DNA of 64,000 bases, taken from the NCBI GenBank assembly GCA_002049455.2, contig KV918766.1:496001-560000 (forward strand), given 5' to 3'. The notes beneath the pieces were generated by a model. The model did not search any database, was not told where the DNA came from, and saw nothing but the letters and a program-made list of their open reading frames with translations. The translations under genes and the position numbers were made by a program. The stretch is from Porphyra umbilicalis. Taxonomy: Eukaryota > Rhodophyta > Bangiophyceae > Bangiales > Bangiaceae. Every line of letters begins with the position of its first letter. Within the stretch, counting starts at the first letter, position 1. Positions 1 through 10,970 of the stretch are shown here, one piece after another.

Positions 1-474
1 ACCCCGCTCAACCCCGTCCCGCCCCGGCCCTATCCCTCCCAGCAACGACACGCCCTCCCTCGCCTCTCCCCGCCCCGTTCCGCTCAGCGACGCCCCGACC
101 CACCCCGCCCAGCTCCGTCCCGCCCAACATCTACGAACCCGACCCCACCCCACCCCGCCCCGCCCCACCATACCCCGCTCTACTCCACTCCGCCCTACCC
201 CGTCCCGACACGCCCCGCCCAGCACCGCCCCGCCTCGCCCCGCCCCGCCGCGCCCCGCCGCGCCAAACCCGACCCCGCCCGGAAGCGCCCCGTCCCGCCC
301 TGCTCCGCGCCGACCCACCCTGCCCAACCCCGCCCCACCCAGCCCAACCCCGTCCCACTCCGCCCTGCCACGCCCCCCCTAGCCCGCTCCACCCGGCTCT
401 GTCCCACCCTGCCCATTCCTGCTCTGCCCCCCCAAGCCAGCCCCGCCCAGTTCCGCTGCGACCCGCCTCTGCAG
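1..474. repeat. C-rich degenerate pentanucleotide array
   Basis: The whole stretch is built from variants of CCCCG/CCCCA (for example CCCCGCCCCG, CACCCCGCCC) on the plus strand, with interruptions every 10-20 bases. Both strands stay open by chance and give low-complexity Gly/Arg/Trp peptides, so I do not call a gene. The array runs off the left edge, so its full length is unknown. It is not a canonical telomere repeat. Confidence 0.7.
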
Positions 475-1672
475 ATGCACACGCGACGGGAAACTCATGA
501 TGGGTGCTTGCCACAGGGCTGCGTCACGCGGACCACGGCCTGCGAGGCGCCAAGGAAGCCGTCGGCGGCGGAAGCCGTCAGTTTTGAGAACGAAGCCCCC
601 CTGAAGTTGCAGGCCGGATGGGGTGGCCATGGCTTCGCATGCGGGACACCTGTCCAGCAATCTACTCCGGCAGTCGGTCCGTGAAGACGGTGGAGCCAGC
701 AGCGGCGACGATTTCATATAGGATTGGAACAGTTCTCTGTCGAGGTCAGTCGCGGAGGCCACTTCCGTCGTCACGCTCTGAAACCCAGGCAACTTGAGTT
801 GGCAGTGTGTGGCTCATGCAGGCTCATTGATTCCGAGTCGGCAGCGATTGTTGTTCATCGTCAAGTCGGATCAAACCAGAGACTTCGACTGGTGCGCTCC
901 AGTGTTCGAGCCACTTTGGGTAGCGGGACAACATGCGGGATTCTGATTGGCCAGCGCTTGGGATATCGTGCTTTTTTGATCCGGCATTTCCCGTAGGGGT
1001 GTGGGGCAAACGGTCGCTCCATCTGGCAAGAAAAGAAGGAGAATGTGGCTGGTGCGTCGGCTTTGCGATGGTCCTTGCAAGGACAGAGCTCTCTTACGAA
1101 GACACCGAGCAGTACATAGTTCTCCATCAGTCACGGAAGGCCTTTTTAGGCCAGATGGAAACTGTATCCAGGAGTACCTATACTTGTTCTGCATCTGCGA
1201 GCAGTCACCTCATCGACGAGTACCTGCCTCCAGGGCATTGGCGATATCTTCTGGAGAGGTCTCGGTGGCTCGTGAGACACTGTGGCACTGGGTTCTGCCC
1301 TCTTCCTCTGCGGCACGAGCTCGGCCTATCTGGGGCGCAGTCCGCGAAGTGCTACTGCGACAGAGCCCCTGGAAGTGCACGAAAAGCGTTGGGTGAGATG
1401 CGTTGGTCAAGAAATGCTGTGCAAGTTTCAAATTGACCCATATAACCATACATTTATTGAGAACTCATCGAACTAGTTATACAGGTAAGTACCAATCGGT
1501 TTAGAATCGATAATGAGCCATAACGAAAACCGGTTTAACCGGTTTGGCATCACCATCCGATTGGACACCCATAGTGAAGACAGCAGTGCTCGTTTCACGC
1601 CCATTTCACGGAATTGTGTTGCAGTTCATGCCCGATCGCATGCACGACGGTCCGCCGTATAGACAAGGCCGC
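475..1672. other. No recognisable gene
   Basis: Moderate-GC sequence with only short ORFs. The longest (933-1436, plus) has no recognisable motif. An AT-richer patch around 1440-1560 contains repeated CGGTTT/AACCGG words. They resemble the ends of other repeats here, but I could not pair them with a partner. Confidence 0.5.
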
Positions 1673-1715
1673 AGGGTCGGTCCGCACCACGCAGCTTTTG
1701 GCCGAACGCCGAATG
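1673..1715 (+). repeat. Left terminal inverted repeat of Harbinger-like element
   Basis: It matches the reverse complement of 9038-9079 at most positions, including the blocks GGGTCGGTCC, CACCACG and CCGAACGCCGAATG. Just inside it is a short hairpin in which CGAACGCCGAA and TTCGGCGTTCG pair (about 1702-1735). Confidence 0.65.
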
Positions 1716-2021
1716 TACGAACGTTCGGCGTTCGGGCAAAACATGGACTCTTGCAATAGCCCGGATGGTCCGAATGAATCTTACAGCTGAGGGTGGGCTA
1801 CATACTGATAATCCGATCGTGGCCGGCCACGCATGTGTCACAACTGAAAACTTTGTGTATTGCCTCGGGCCTCCGCCCGACGAATGGTCAACTGTCATTG
1901 ATGCGCAGGATCACGCGTCACACTGTGGGTGGGGCGATAGGGAGAAGGACGACTGTCCCATCCTGCTTCCCCACATCGGTCGCTACATCTCCCAATAACC
2001 AGCATCCCCAGCCCGGTTGCG

Positions 2022-3283
2022 GTGACTGGCTCCGGCCGCGCGGTCGCCAAGACCCACCGCCTCCGTGTCAGTCGCCATGCCGAGGCAACTCGACAGCGGT
2101 TGGCTGCTACTGCTCTGCTGGCCAGCTCGTTGCTCGCACTGCGGTGCACAGCAGAGGACCGGAGCAGACCGTATGACCGTATGAGCTGGGACGCTGAGGT
2201 AACTCGCGTTGGCGCGGACTTCCGGAGGACGTACAGAATGGGGCTCACGGAGTTTAGGGAGCTTGTGGACGTGCTGCGGCCCTCATTGACTCATGCGGAG
2301 GTGCAAGCCGTGCGACGACACGGGCGGGGCGAGCCTGGGGAGCGCTCCGTTCGCCCAGAGACGCAGGTGGCAGTCGCGCTCCGTTTTATTGCTGGTGGCT
2401 CGTACCTGGACTTGACTAAAATCTACATGTTGCAGAAGACGACATTCTACAACAGGTGCGGCGGGTTGTCGGGGCGGTCGCGCACATGACGCTCGCGGGG
2501 GACTTTGAGTCGGAGCAAGGACGGAGCGCGCTCGCGGCGTCTTTCCGGCGCGCTCTGCCAAGCAACTCGCTCGCGGACCGGGTCATCGGCGCACTCGACG
2601 GCATCGCCATCCGTCTTGCGGGGCCACCGGCATCCTCTACTTTGAAGACGGCGGAATTCCACAGGCGCAAGTTTTTTTTTGCACTCAACGTGCAGGCCAT
2701 ATGTGACGGCGACGCACGCTTCATTTACGTCGCTACCGGGGCGCCCGGGTCAATGCACGACAGCGCGGCTTGAGCGCAGACGCGACTGGTTACGGATCTG
2801 GGGAACAATTTTCTGAACTTGGGGCGATTTTTTCCCATTGGTGACGACGCGTACGCTATTTCCTTGTTTTTGCAATGCCCGTGGCCGGGCCAACAGCTAC
2901 CGATGGGGAAGGATGCATTTATTTGTTTCTTGAGCCAGCTGCGGCAGACCATCGAGCGGTCGTTTGGCATTTTGAACAAGCGCTGGGGGGTGCTCCAACG
3001 GCCGCTGCGTTTGTCTCTTGCTGATTGTGGCGACCTGACTGCTGCCCTTATGAAGCTTCACAACTTCATAGTCGACCACTCGCCTGACGCTGCCGATGCC
3101 ACAGGTACCAGCGCTTGCGACGTCGACGAGCCCTCCATGACTATGTCGGATGAGCGGGCCCCAGGTGACTGCCAGGAGTACACCTCCAGAGACGCCCGGG
3201 CGTCCCCTCTGCGTGTCGACCTGACGCGCAGCATCCAGGCTGCTGGCCGCATTCGTCGCGTGCGAGCAAACCAAAAGTTATAG
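2022..3283 (+). pseudogene. PIF/Harbinger-type DDE transposase, broken
   Basis: This would be the transposase that cuts and pastes the surrounding element. The N-terminal part (from the ATG at 2181) reads MSWDAEVTRVGADFRR, followed by a helical region typical of these proteins. The catalytic part has the three expected blocks: GALDGIAI (first Asp), the ALNVQAICD...PGSMHDS block (second Asp) and LRQTIERSFGI (Glu). GDDAY precedes the last block, as in DDE_Tnp_4 proteins. The frame changes once near 2440-2456, and an in-frame TGA interrupts it at 2771-2773, directly after HDSAA. Reading resumes in the same frame to 3283. Two independent lesions make it a pseudogene unless both are sequencing errors. 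Confidence 0.8.
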
Positions 3284-3720
3284 AGGTGCCCTGTGAGTCT
3301 AGCTCCGGTACATCATTGTACGTCATAGACAGTACAAACTTGACCATTTGACCCTGAGCCAGACCGCTGTGGATATCCCGGAGCCACCACACCATATAGT
3401 CCAAGTGTGGAAAGCAGGCGAAAATCGAAAAAAATAAACTCATTGCTCCGCCACACATCCATGACGCATGCAACAAACCAAAGACTCCGTGCATTACGCC
3501 AATATTTATGCGAAAAAAGTATGGGTTTTGTTTCAGATGCCATCAGCCGACGTCCACTGCAACACGGCTTCGCATGAACACCAACAAGACCTTCAAGCCC
3601 GACAACCGACTCACTCAAGGACGCCAACAACGTTCTGGGCATCTCAGCAGGGGGACTATCATCGATCCAGGTCGTCGAGAAAAAGCAACAGGGGCCGGCA
3701 AAAAACGTAAGGGGGACAAG

Positions 3721-6480
3721 TGACAGGCAGAGACAAGACATCTATAGAAAACGATGCAAAGTAGAAGCAAGACACAGAGAGAAGAGAAACAATGCATGCA
3801 GGGCGGGGTGAGACACTGGGCAGCTTTGTGGCTCCAGCACAGGCCCGGGGCGACAGAGCACCCGGTGGCGTCGGAATACCAACACAGAAGAGCACCCTTA
3901 CGATTGGGCACGCAAGTGGGCAGGGCGGGCGGGTGCATGCGTAAAAGAGAAAGCGGGCGAGCGGGGGCATGCGGCGGTGGGCGACTACATACTCGGGCGG
4001 GCGGGCACGCGCCGGAGCGGGTGGGCGGGTGCGTGCACGGGCGGTTGGGTGCGTACGAGCGGGGAGGTGCGTGGATACATACTGCGGGGTAGGGTACTCG
4101 GGCTCATGGAGAATGACCTGGTGACAACTGGCAGCGGAAGGGTATGCCCAAAAGCAGCCGTGGGGAGGAGCACCCGCGGGGGACACCCGAGGGAGCTGCT
4201 CGTCGTCGGGTGGCGGGAGGGGTGGGGGTGGGAATAGCGGGACACAGCGCGCGCGGCGTGGGACCTCGAATGTGGCAGGGACTGCGAGGGCGCGTATGAC
4301 ACGGGGTGGCGGCCACATTGCGGCGCACGGGTCCGGGACACACAGCCCACGATGCGGGCGCGCCGATTCGTGTGGGCACGCGCTGCCGTGTGGCGGGGTG
4401 ACGGGTCCCAATGGCCGCCGCACGTCGAACGCACCGAGACTGGCGGCGCACAGCCGTCTCGAGCAATGCGACGTGTGGTGACGATTGGAATTTGATCCGA
4501 CCGTTGTGGAATCGTATTTACAATTTTCGTTTCCTGTGGGGATTTGTTATTCGCTGCAAGGGTGTACGGCCACCATCTTCTTCCCTTCTGGCAACCCCAT
4601 CTACCGCACAAGTGTGCCACAGCCTGCCCCATCACCCCCAACACCGCCGCGACTTCCGTCCTCGCCCCCCCCCCCCCCACGCTCTCCTTGCCCATGTGTC
4701 GTCTCCCCTCCCCCCCCCCCCCATCTTCCTGTTCTTTGTTTTTTGCGCTGCCCACCGACGAGACGGCCATCGCGTCGCTGGTCGCCACCATCGCCTCCGC
4801 CATAGTCGATCGCCGGGCCGCCCCCATCCTCCCGTGCTTCCAGGTTTGCACCGGTGTGTTCGCTCGCCTCCTCGCCGACAATGCCTTGGCATTCTCTGAG
4901 TCCTTCCGCCACACCCGCGCACTCTCAGTGGTACCCAACGGCGTGCTGACCCGCTCGTCCTTTTCTGCGATACCCCCCGTGCGCGCTCTTCCCCCCTTTT
5001 GCGCTCGCGTCCCGTCCCCCTCGTCTTGGCCGTGTGGCCCGTTGCCGTCATGTGCACTTTGCGTCAACTTCACGGCTTGCAGCATTGCGCCTCTCTCAGG
5101 GACACCATCAAGACAATGTCGACGATGCCTAAAGCAAGGACGTACAATGAAACATACACCTACAGAATGGCAACGAACAAGGCGGCCAAGAAGATGGGAA
5201 CAGGGGGAGGGCGCGCAAGCGGAGGAGAGCGCGCACGGGGGGCTTGGCGGACAAGCACGAGCGGGTCAGCACGCCATTGGGTACCACTGAGAGTGCGCGG
5301 GTGTGGCGGAAGGACTCAGAGAATGCCAAGGCATTGTCGGCGAGGAGGCGAGCGAACACACCGGTGCAAACCTGGAAGCACGGGAGGATGGGGGCGGCCC
5401 GGCGATCGACTATGGCGGAGGCGATGGTGGCGACCAGCGACGCGATGGCCGTCTCGTCGGTGGGCAGCGCAAAAAACAAAGAACAGGAAGATGGGGGGGG
5501 GGGGGAGGGGAGACGACACATGGGCAAGGAGAGCGTGGGGGGGGGGGGGGCGAGGACGGAAGTCGCGGCGGTGTTGGGGGTGATGGGGCAGGCTGTGGCA
5601 CACTTGTGCGGTAGATGGGGTTGCCAGAAGGGAAGAAGATGGTGGCCGTACACCCTTGCAGCGAATAACAAATCCCCACAGGAAACGAAAATTGTAAATA
5701 CGATTCCACAACGGTCGGATCAAATTCCAATCGTCACCACACGTCGCATTGCTCGAGACGGCTGTGCGCCGCCAGTCTCGGTGCGTTCGACGTGCGGCGG
5801 CCATTGGGACCCGTCACCCCGCCACACGGCAGCGCGTGCCCACACGAATCGGCGCGCCCGCATCGTGGGCTGTGTGTCCCGGACCCGTGCGCCGCAATGT
5901 GGCCGCCACCCCGTGTCATACGCGCCCTCGCAGTCCCTGCCACATTCGAGGTCCCACGCCGCGCGCGCTGTGTCCCGCTATTCCCACCCCCACCCCTCCC
6001 GCCACCCGACGACGAGCAGCTCCCTCGGGTGTCCCCCGCGGGTGCTCCTCCCCACGGCTGCTTTTGGGCATACCCTTCCGCTGCCAGTTGTCACCAGGTC
6101 ATTCTCCATGAGCCCGAGTACCCTACCCCGCAGTATGTATCCACGCACCTCCCCGCTCGTACGCACCCAACCGCCCGTGCACGCACCCGCCCACCCGCTC
6201 CGGCGCGTGCCCGCCCGCCCGAGTATGTAGTCGCCCACCGCCGCATGCCCCCGCTCGCCCGCTTTCTCTTTTACGCATGCACCCGCCCGCCCTGCCCACT
6301 TGCGTGCCCAATCGTAAGGGTGCTCTTCTGTGTTGGTATTCCGACGCCACCGGGTGCTCTGTCGCCCCGGGCCTGTGCTGGAGCCACAAAGCTGCCCAGT
6401 GTCTCACCCCGCCCTGCATGCATTGTTCCTCTTCTCTCTGTGTTTTGCTTCTTCTTTGCATTGTTTGTCTTGCCTGCTTA
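3721..6480. repeat. Near-perfect 2.7-kb palindrome (inverted repeat, arms about 1.2 kb)
   Basis: Positions pair with a constant sum of 10215 across arms 3751-4958 and 5257-6464, so 4544 pairs with 5671, for example. ORFs in one arm recur with identical translation in the other. The core of each arm is essentially identical, including a C14/G14 run and a C13/G13 run. Similarity decays outward (a few differences and a small gap at 3721-3790 against 6425-6480). It also decays inward: one mismatch near 4940, then only about 70% similarity across the 300-bp centre. No known protein is encoded. The ORFs are Pro/Arg/Ala-rich shadows. It may be a foldback element, an inverted duplication kept identical by gene conversion, or an assembly artefact. 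Confidence 0.9.
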
Positions 6481-7301
6481 TTTCTGGCAGTGGCTGACCT
6501 TGCGTCCCATCACCGCAGGTGGCGGTCGCTGTGTCTTTTTAATCCGGGGGGACGCTGTGGCAGTGCTGCTGAGCACGTTGATGTGCAGGTACAGGAGGAA
6601 ACTTGTGACGTTTGGTGTCGCGTCGTGTGTAGCAGGGTCAACTCAGTTGCGTGTCAATAGGATGTTGAAGTGCCTTTTAGTGACCCTTTTTTGTGGGTGT
6701 ATGAGCCGACCGTACTTGTTTTTATCGCTTTTTGATGTCCACTGTGTTCCGTCGACCGCCTGTCATCGGTTTCTCTGTCGTTGCTTTCTCTGTTGCCTTC
6801 TTTTACATTTTTTTTTCTCGTTCTTTGGCGATTACTGTACACGGTTCTCGCCCATGATAACGTGGGACAGTGCTGAACAGGCAGCTTTCCAACGCGTCCG
6901 CCAGTGTTGCGCCATCTTTCCTCGCAAATGCCAGCGCGCCTTCTCGTATTCGTCCATGACGCCCTTCTTATGTGCGCACCGCGTACTGCACCGGTTGCTT
7001 TCACGGATAGAACAGAGTACATTGCCCTTTGCTTGATACAACTAGTAGCACAGTGGGAGACTTGATACGTCGTTGGGCAAGACCAAGTGTGCTGGAGCAG
7101 CTCATCCGGCGGGTCGGGGAAGTGGTTGAATGCCTTGGCCAAGTAATCTGTACACATGGAGTGGGGGGGTGAGGGCATGGGGGGGCGGGGAGGTACAACA
7201 GGTGGCTGAGGGCGTACAGGCAAATAAACAAAAAAATAAAAAACGGCGTGTTCTTTGCAGGCCTGGGCCCGCACGCAACCCGACTCCTTTGAAAGAATGC
7301 T
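6481..7301. other. No clear gene
   Basis: This AT-richer stretch lies between the palindrome and the accessory ORF. On the minus strand a short coding-like segment (about 7160-7060, MCTDYLAKAFNHFPD) follows the end of the accessory ORF. It has no recognisable domain and may be a degenerate fragment of the same element. Confidence 0.4.
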
Positions 7302-8687
7302 CTATTCGGTGAGGTCAATCGTCACGTTCCTGGCTGCAGCCATGTCCTCCGCCTTCCTGTCCGCCATCTTGCTCATAAGACGCGTGCGCACTGACGTCTG
7401 GGCGAGTGCCTCCACGGCTTTCGATACACGGGCGAGCGCCTCCAGCTCTTCGGCTTGGTCCAGCGCGACCGAGCGCGGTGGAGGGGCCATGGCGTCCGTG
7501 CGCTTGTCAAAGTTCTCAAACAGCTCCTCTTGCGCCCCGCGCTTGCGACCACGAGTACGCTGCGGGGAGGGCGCGGGCGTTCCACCCGCGCCCGATGAGA
7601 GCGACCCGCGGTAGCCACCCTCATGGGCGTCGGCTGGCGCCAACGACCGGATGGAGAATTGCAGGATAGTGGGTGAGCACGAAAATAAGGACCATGCGTA
7701 CAGCACAGCCATCATATATAGCACTGACTCGTCGTCTGCGATAAAAGTCTTGTACGTGTGCAAATCTGCTCCAAGGGCGACCACGTTTTGGCCACTAGCC
7801 GTGTACAGGATGTGGGCATTGGACCACACCCGCCGCACGTCCGCCCACTTCGTCCGCGGGAAGTCCGGCGTCCGCTCGTAGGGGCGCTCGCCCGCATCGA
7901 CGATAGCAAGTTGCGCCGGCAGCGGCGTGGGCGCGTCCGGCTCCCAGGTGAGGTCGTTAAAGACCTCTGCGACGAGGGTGAAGGGGTTGACCTGCTCCTC
8001 CTCCAGTTCGTCTCGAGACTTATGCTGCTTGGCCGCAACGAGGGCGGCAAACACCGTCGGCCTGGACATGGCATGTAACAAGCGGGCATACTCGTCGAGT
8101 TAAAACGGGATCTGTGGCGGGCGCAACGCCAGTGGCGCGCACAGCAGGCCACTCCTGTTGGGGACGATGTGCAATCCCCCCCCCATGAAGTAAAAAGGGC
8201 CCGAAGGGATTTTCTTGTCAGCGCTTTCGGCGCAGAGCTTAGATATCTTGAGGCACAGCTCGGCGCGCTCCACGTCGCGCAGCAGCCTATCAGCCACGAC
8301 GGACTTGATGCCACCTACAGTGATGCCGGCCTCCTTGAAAATGGCCTGCATTTGGGCCTTGTTGAAGCGCAACTCGAGCGCCTTCTTGAGGATCTCCTCC
8401 AACTCGCCCTTCGCCGCCGGTGGCCGAATCACCTCGCTCTGTGGTGAGGCTTGTCCTGATGCAGTGGATGCGGTGGCCACGGGTGGCACGATCGACCCAC
8501 CAGACACCTCAGGTACTGTCTGGGACCGGGGGTCGCCTTGCGACGGTCCCTGCGTCGGGCGGGCGGCGATGGAGGTGGCCACGGGTGGCACGATCGACCC
8601 ACCAGACACCTCAGGTACTGTCTGGGACCGGGGGTCGCCTTGCGACGGTCCCTGCGTCGGGCGGGCGGCGATGGAGATCTCCGCCAT
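7302..8687 (-). pseudogene. Accessory ORF of the Harbinger-like element, SAP-like motif, one in-frame stop
   Basis: Two ORFs in the same frame (8687-8100 and 8081-7302) are separated only by a TAA at 8102-8100. The sequence across it reads naturally (LDEYARLLHAMSRP), so I treat them as one broken gene. The first part has two tandem 34-residue repeats, then a segment (KKALELRFNKAQMQAIFKEA, then GITVGG) that resembles a SAP DNA-binding motif. The second part contains NPFTLVAEVFND, then RTKWADVRRVWSNAHILYT and SGQN. That pattern is seen in proteins that accompany Harbinger transposases and aid DNA binding. The function is inferred from position and pattern only. A generic unknown protein captured by the element is the alternative. 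Confidence 0.5.
8473..8676. repeat. Two-copy 102-bp tandem repeat
   Basis: Copies at 8473-8574 and 8575-8676 are nearly identical. The period is divisible by three, so it duplicates 34 residues (starting SIAARPTQGP) in the accessory ORF. The high identity suggests a recent duplication or slippage event. Confidence 0.9.
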
Positions 8688-9037
8688 GGTAGCTACCGTT
8701 GGGTAGGAGCGTCAAGTGGGAGTCGGTACAGCCGGCTCGTATGTGTGTGTCACCAGTCGACTGGCTGGGGCAGGTGAGGCCAGGGATGCGGCGAGGGCTT
8801 GTCTGCCCGCCATCGGTGGCGGGCTGAGTCTGTGAAACTTTGTATTCCTTTGCGTATTGGTCGGGCCCGATGGAGACTGCATGGCCCCACCTATTCATTT
8901 CAACTGACTGTCATACAAGGATTAATATTGCACCGTCCAGCTTTTTTCGGCAGGCTGGACATTGGGACAGGAAGCCCGAACGCGCTACGTTCCACGTGGA
9001 CCACGTAGCAGGTGTTGACCAATGGGATGGGCGTCCG

Positions 9038-9079
9038 CATTCGGCGTTCGGGCTAATGCTCGTGGTGTGGACCGACCCT
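9038..9079 (-). repeat. Right terminal inverted repeat of Harbinger-like element
   Basis: Reverse complement partner of 1673-1715. It starts CATTCGGCGTTCGG and ends GGACCGACCCT on the plus strand. Confidence 0.65.
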
Positions 9080-10690
9080 CAGTCAGGGGCCTCATCGAGC
9101 TTTGCTTTCGAGGCAGAAAAAAGCACATTCCCCTGGCCTTTGGGACACGGTACTATCCAACATGCTCATAGGGGCCCCCATTCTAATTTTTTTCCGAGCT
9201 AAGGCACGTTGCGGGAGTACTTGCGAAAAAGCGGGGTGCACGCGGAGAGACCTCGTAGGGCTCGGGCGGGCGTCCCCGTACGTTGAGTCCGAAATGGTTA
9301 AAAGCGTCAACTTGCACACTATCCGTACATGTGGTTTTGCGTGATGACCGTACGTTGGGCGTTTGTGAGGTCCAACCATGTAGAAAGAGTGTTTTTTCTC
9401 GTTCAGATGGCTTGAAACGGGGGGTCTGTGCTTCAGGCGAGCTGGAAACGAGGATGCGTGCTGCATATGACCGCGTTGGGTGAGGAATTGAAGTCGTAAT
9501 TGGTGAAACATGCCCCTGAGATGCTCTGGACGGTGTTTTTGTTCTTCAAATTTTTGAACGCGCAGGAGAGGGCCAAGATCGGGGACAGCCGAGAGTCGTG
9601 GAAGGTGGTGTGACCGTGGCGCGCAGTGACTGAAGCGGGCAGTCGCGAGTGGCGTGACGCAGCTGCCCGCGTGGTGCTGTGCGCGGACCTGTGACGAGGA
9701 GAGGGCGGCGTCGTGCGTGTGGCCCGTGCGAGGGGGTGGTGGTGTCGCGGTGGCGGATCCGGCCGTGCGGGATGACGCGCAACTGACCGCGCGTTACGTC
9801 GTGGGGGGAGGAGAACGGACAGGGGGGTACGTTCGGGGGGCTGTTGAGGGGTTGAGGGGCCGTGGGGCTGGAGGGGGGGAGGGGTGAAAACGCCGCTGGC
9901 TAGCCGGTGGCAGCCCCTACGGCGGCGGCGGCGGACCCTGCGCCCGTGCCCCCTGCTGCGATAGGCTTGTTACTGGCAACAAGCCTAGCCATCATGGACG
10001 AGGGGGCGGGAGTGGCGTGGCGTTTGCCTCAGGGGGCGGGTGGACTGCGCGGTAGCGGCGGCGGAGGCGGACGTGGGTGTGAGGCCGGTGGGCTGGGGGG
10101 GGTGAGGCTGTCGGCGAGCCGTGCGTGGCTTGGGACTGTCGCAAGCACGGCGTCGCCTGGGTGGGGGGCCGGCGCGCTCCGGGGCGGACGGCTCTGGCGC
10201 GCGCGCCTGCCCGTGGACGCCCGCAATGACATAACAATAAAAACCAAGGCAGTGCATGAAATATATAACCACGTGCCAAGTGAAGCGCGACGCGGCATGC
10301 TTCAAGTCTAACTAATGCTCCAGAACTTACTCAAATAGATTGTCTTTGATCACAGCACAACTCCAGGCCAGGGTGTTTTCGCGTACGCGCTTTCAGTCCC
10401 ATGATACACCAGGAACCCTTTCCGTACTGAAGTGCTGTTTTCCACATTCGTCCCGAAACGGCCGTGCGCCGTGTATTGACTGTACGACTCGAGCTGTGAC
10501 TTGCCTCTAGAGCATTTCTCCGTGTTGATCCGTGCAATTGTTTCGGTGTGACCTCCCCACGGCGGCCCGCGGTGGCGGCGCTCGTCCGCTGCGTCCCCGC
10601 GCGCGGCACGACGGCGCTCCGCCCCCCACCACGCGGCCACCCCTCTCGTCTCACCCACACCTCGTCCCCGTCCCCGTCGTCGGGGGAGCC
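9080..10690. other. Intergenic, no gene recognised
   Basis: Short ORFs only (for example 9907-10311, plus), with the low-complexity composition of the region. The part from about 10200 to 10530 is AT-richer and lies upstream of the SufE-MnmA gene, so it probably holds its promoter. I can name no specific element. Confidence 0.4.
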
Positions 10691-10939
10691 ATGGCGCCAC
10701 CTCCAACCGTTTGGCACCCACAGCCGGCGACACGGGCGCACCCGTGCGCCCCCGTGCCCGCCTTCCTCCCGCCCCCGGCCGTGCCGGTGCGGGCGGCCGC
10801 CGCGTCGCCCTACCGGCCGCCGCCGGCCGCCCCCGGTCGCACCCCCACCCGCCCGCGTTGCACGGGGCGGCGGCGGCGGCCGCCCCCACCCGCCCACTGG
10901 CGCGCCACTGCCGACGCTGCCGCGTCTGCCGCTGGGGCC

Positions 10940-10970
<31 letters not shown>

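Larger units (their letters stand above)
1673..9079. mobile_element. Decayed PIF/Harbinger-like DNA transposon
   Basis: Two inverted copies of a roughly 43-bp sequence, beginning AGGGTCGGTCC and ending in CCGAACGCCGAATG, lie at 1673-1715 and 9038-9079. Between them are a PIF/Harbinger-type DDE transposase (2022-3283, plus) and a second ORF (8687-7302, minus). Two-ORF organisation is usual for this superfamily. Both ORFs carry in-frame stops or frameshifts, so the element cannot act on its own. No clean 3-bp TWA target duplication is visible at the ends (flanks GCA/TCA), which fits an old insertion. A 2.7-kb palindrome lies inside, between the ORFs. The alternative is that the two end repeats belong to separate solo elements. 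Confidence 0.55.

Noticed and set aside
131..514. Minus-strand ORFs with Gly/Arg/Trp repeats
   Set aside because: They are translations of the C-rich pentanucleotide array. Several frames are open at once and composition is purely repeat-driven.
933..1436. 167-residue plus-strand ORF as a gene
   Set aside because: No recognisable domain, overlapping open frames on both strands, and position among repeats. Support is too weak.
1440..1560. Possible hAT end from CGGTTTAACCGGTTT words
   Set aside because: No TAGGGTTG-type end, no partner inverted copy and no 8-bp duplication could be found.
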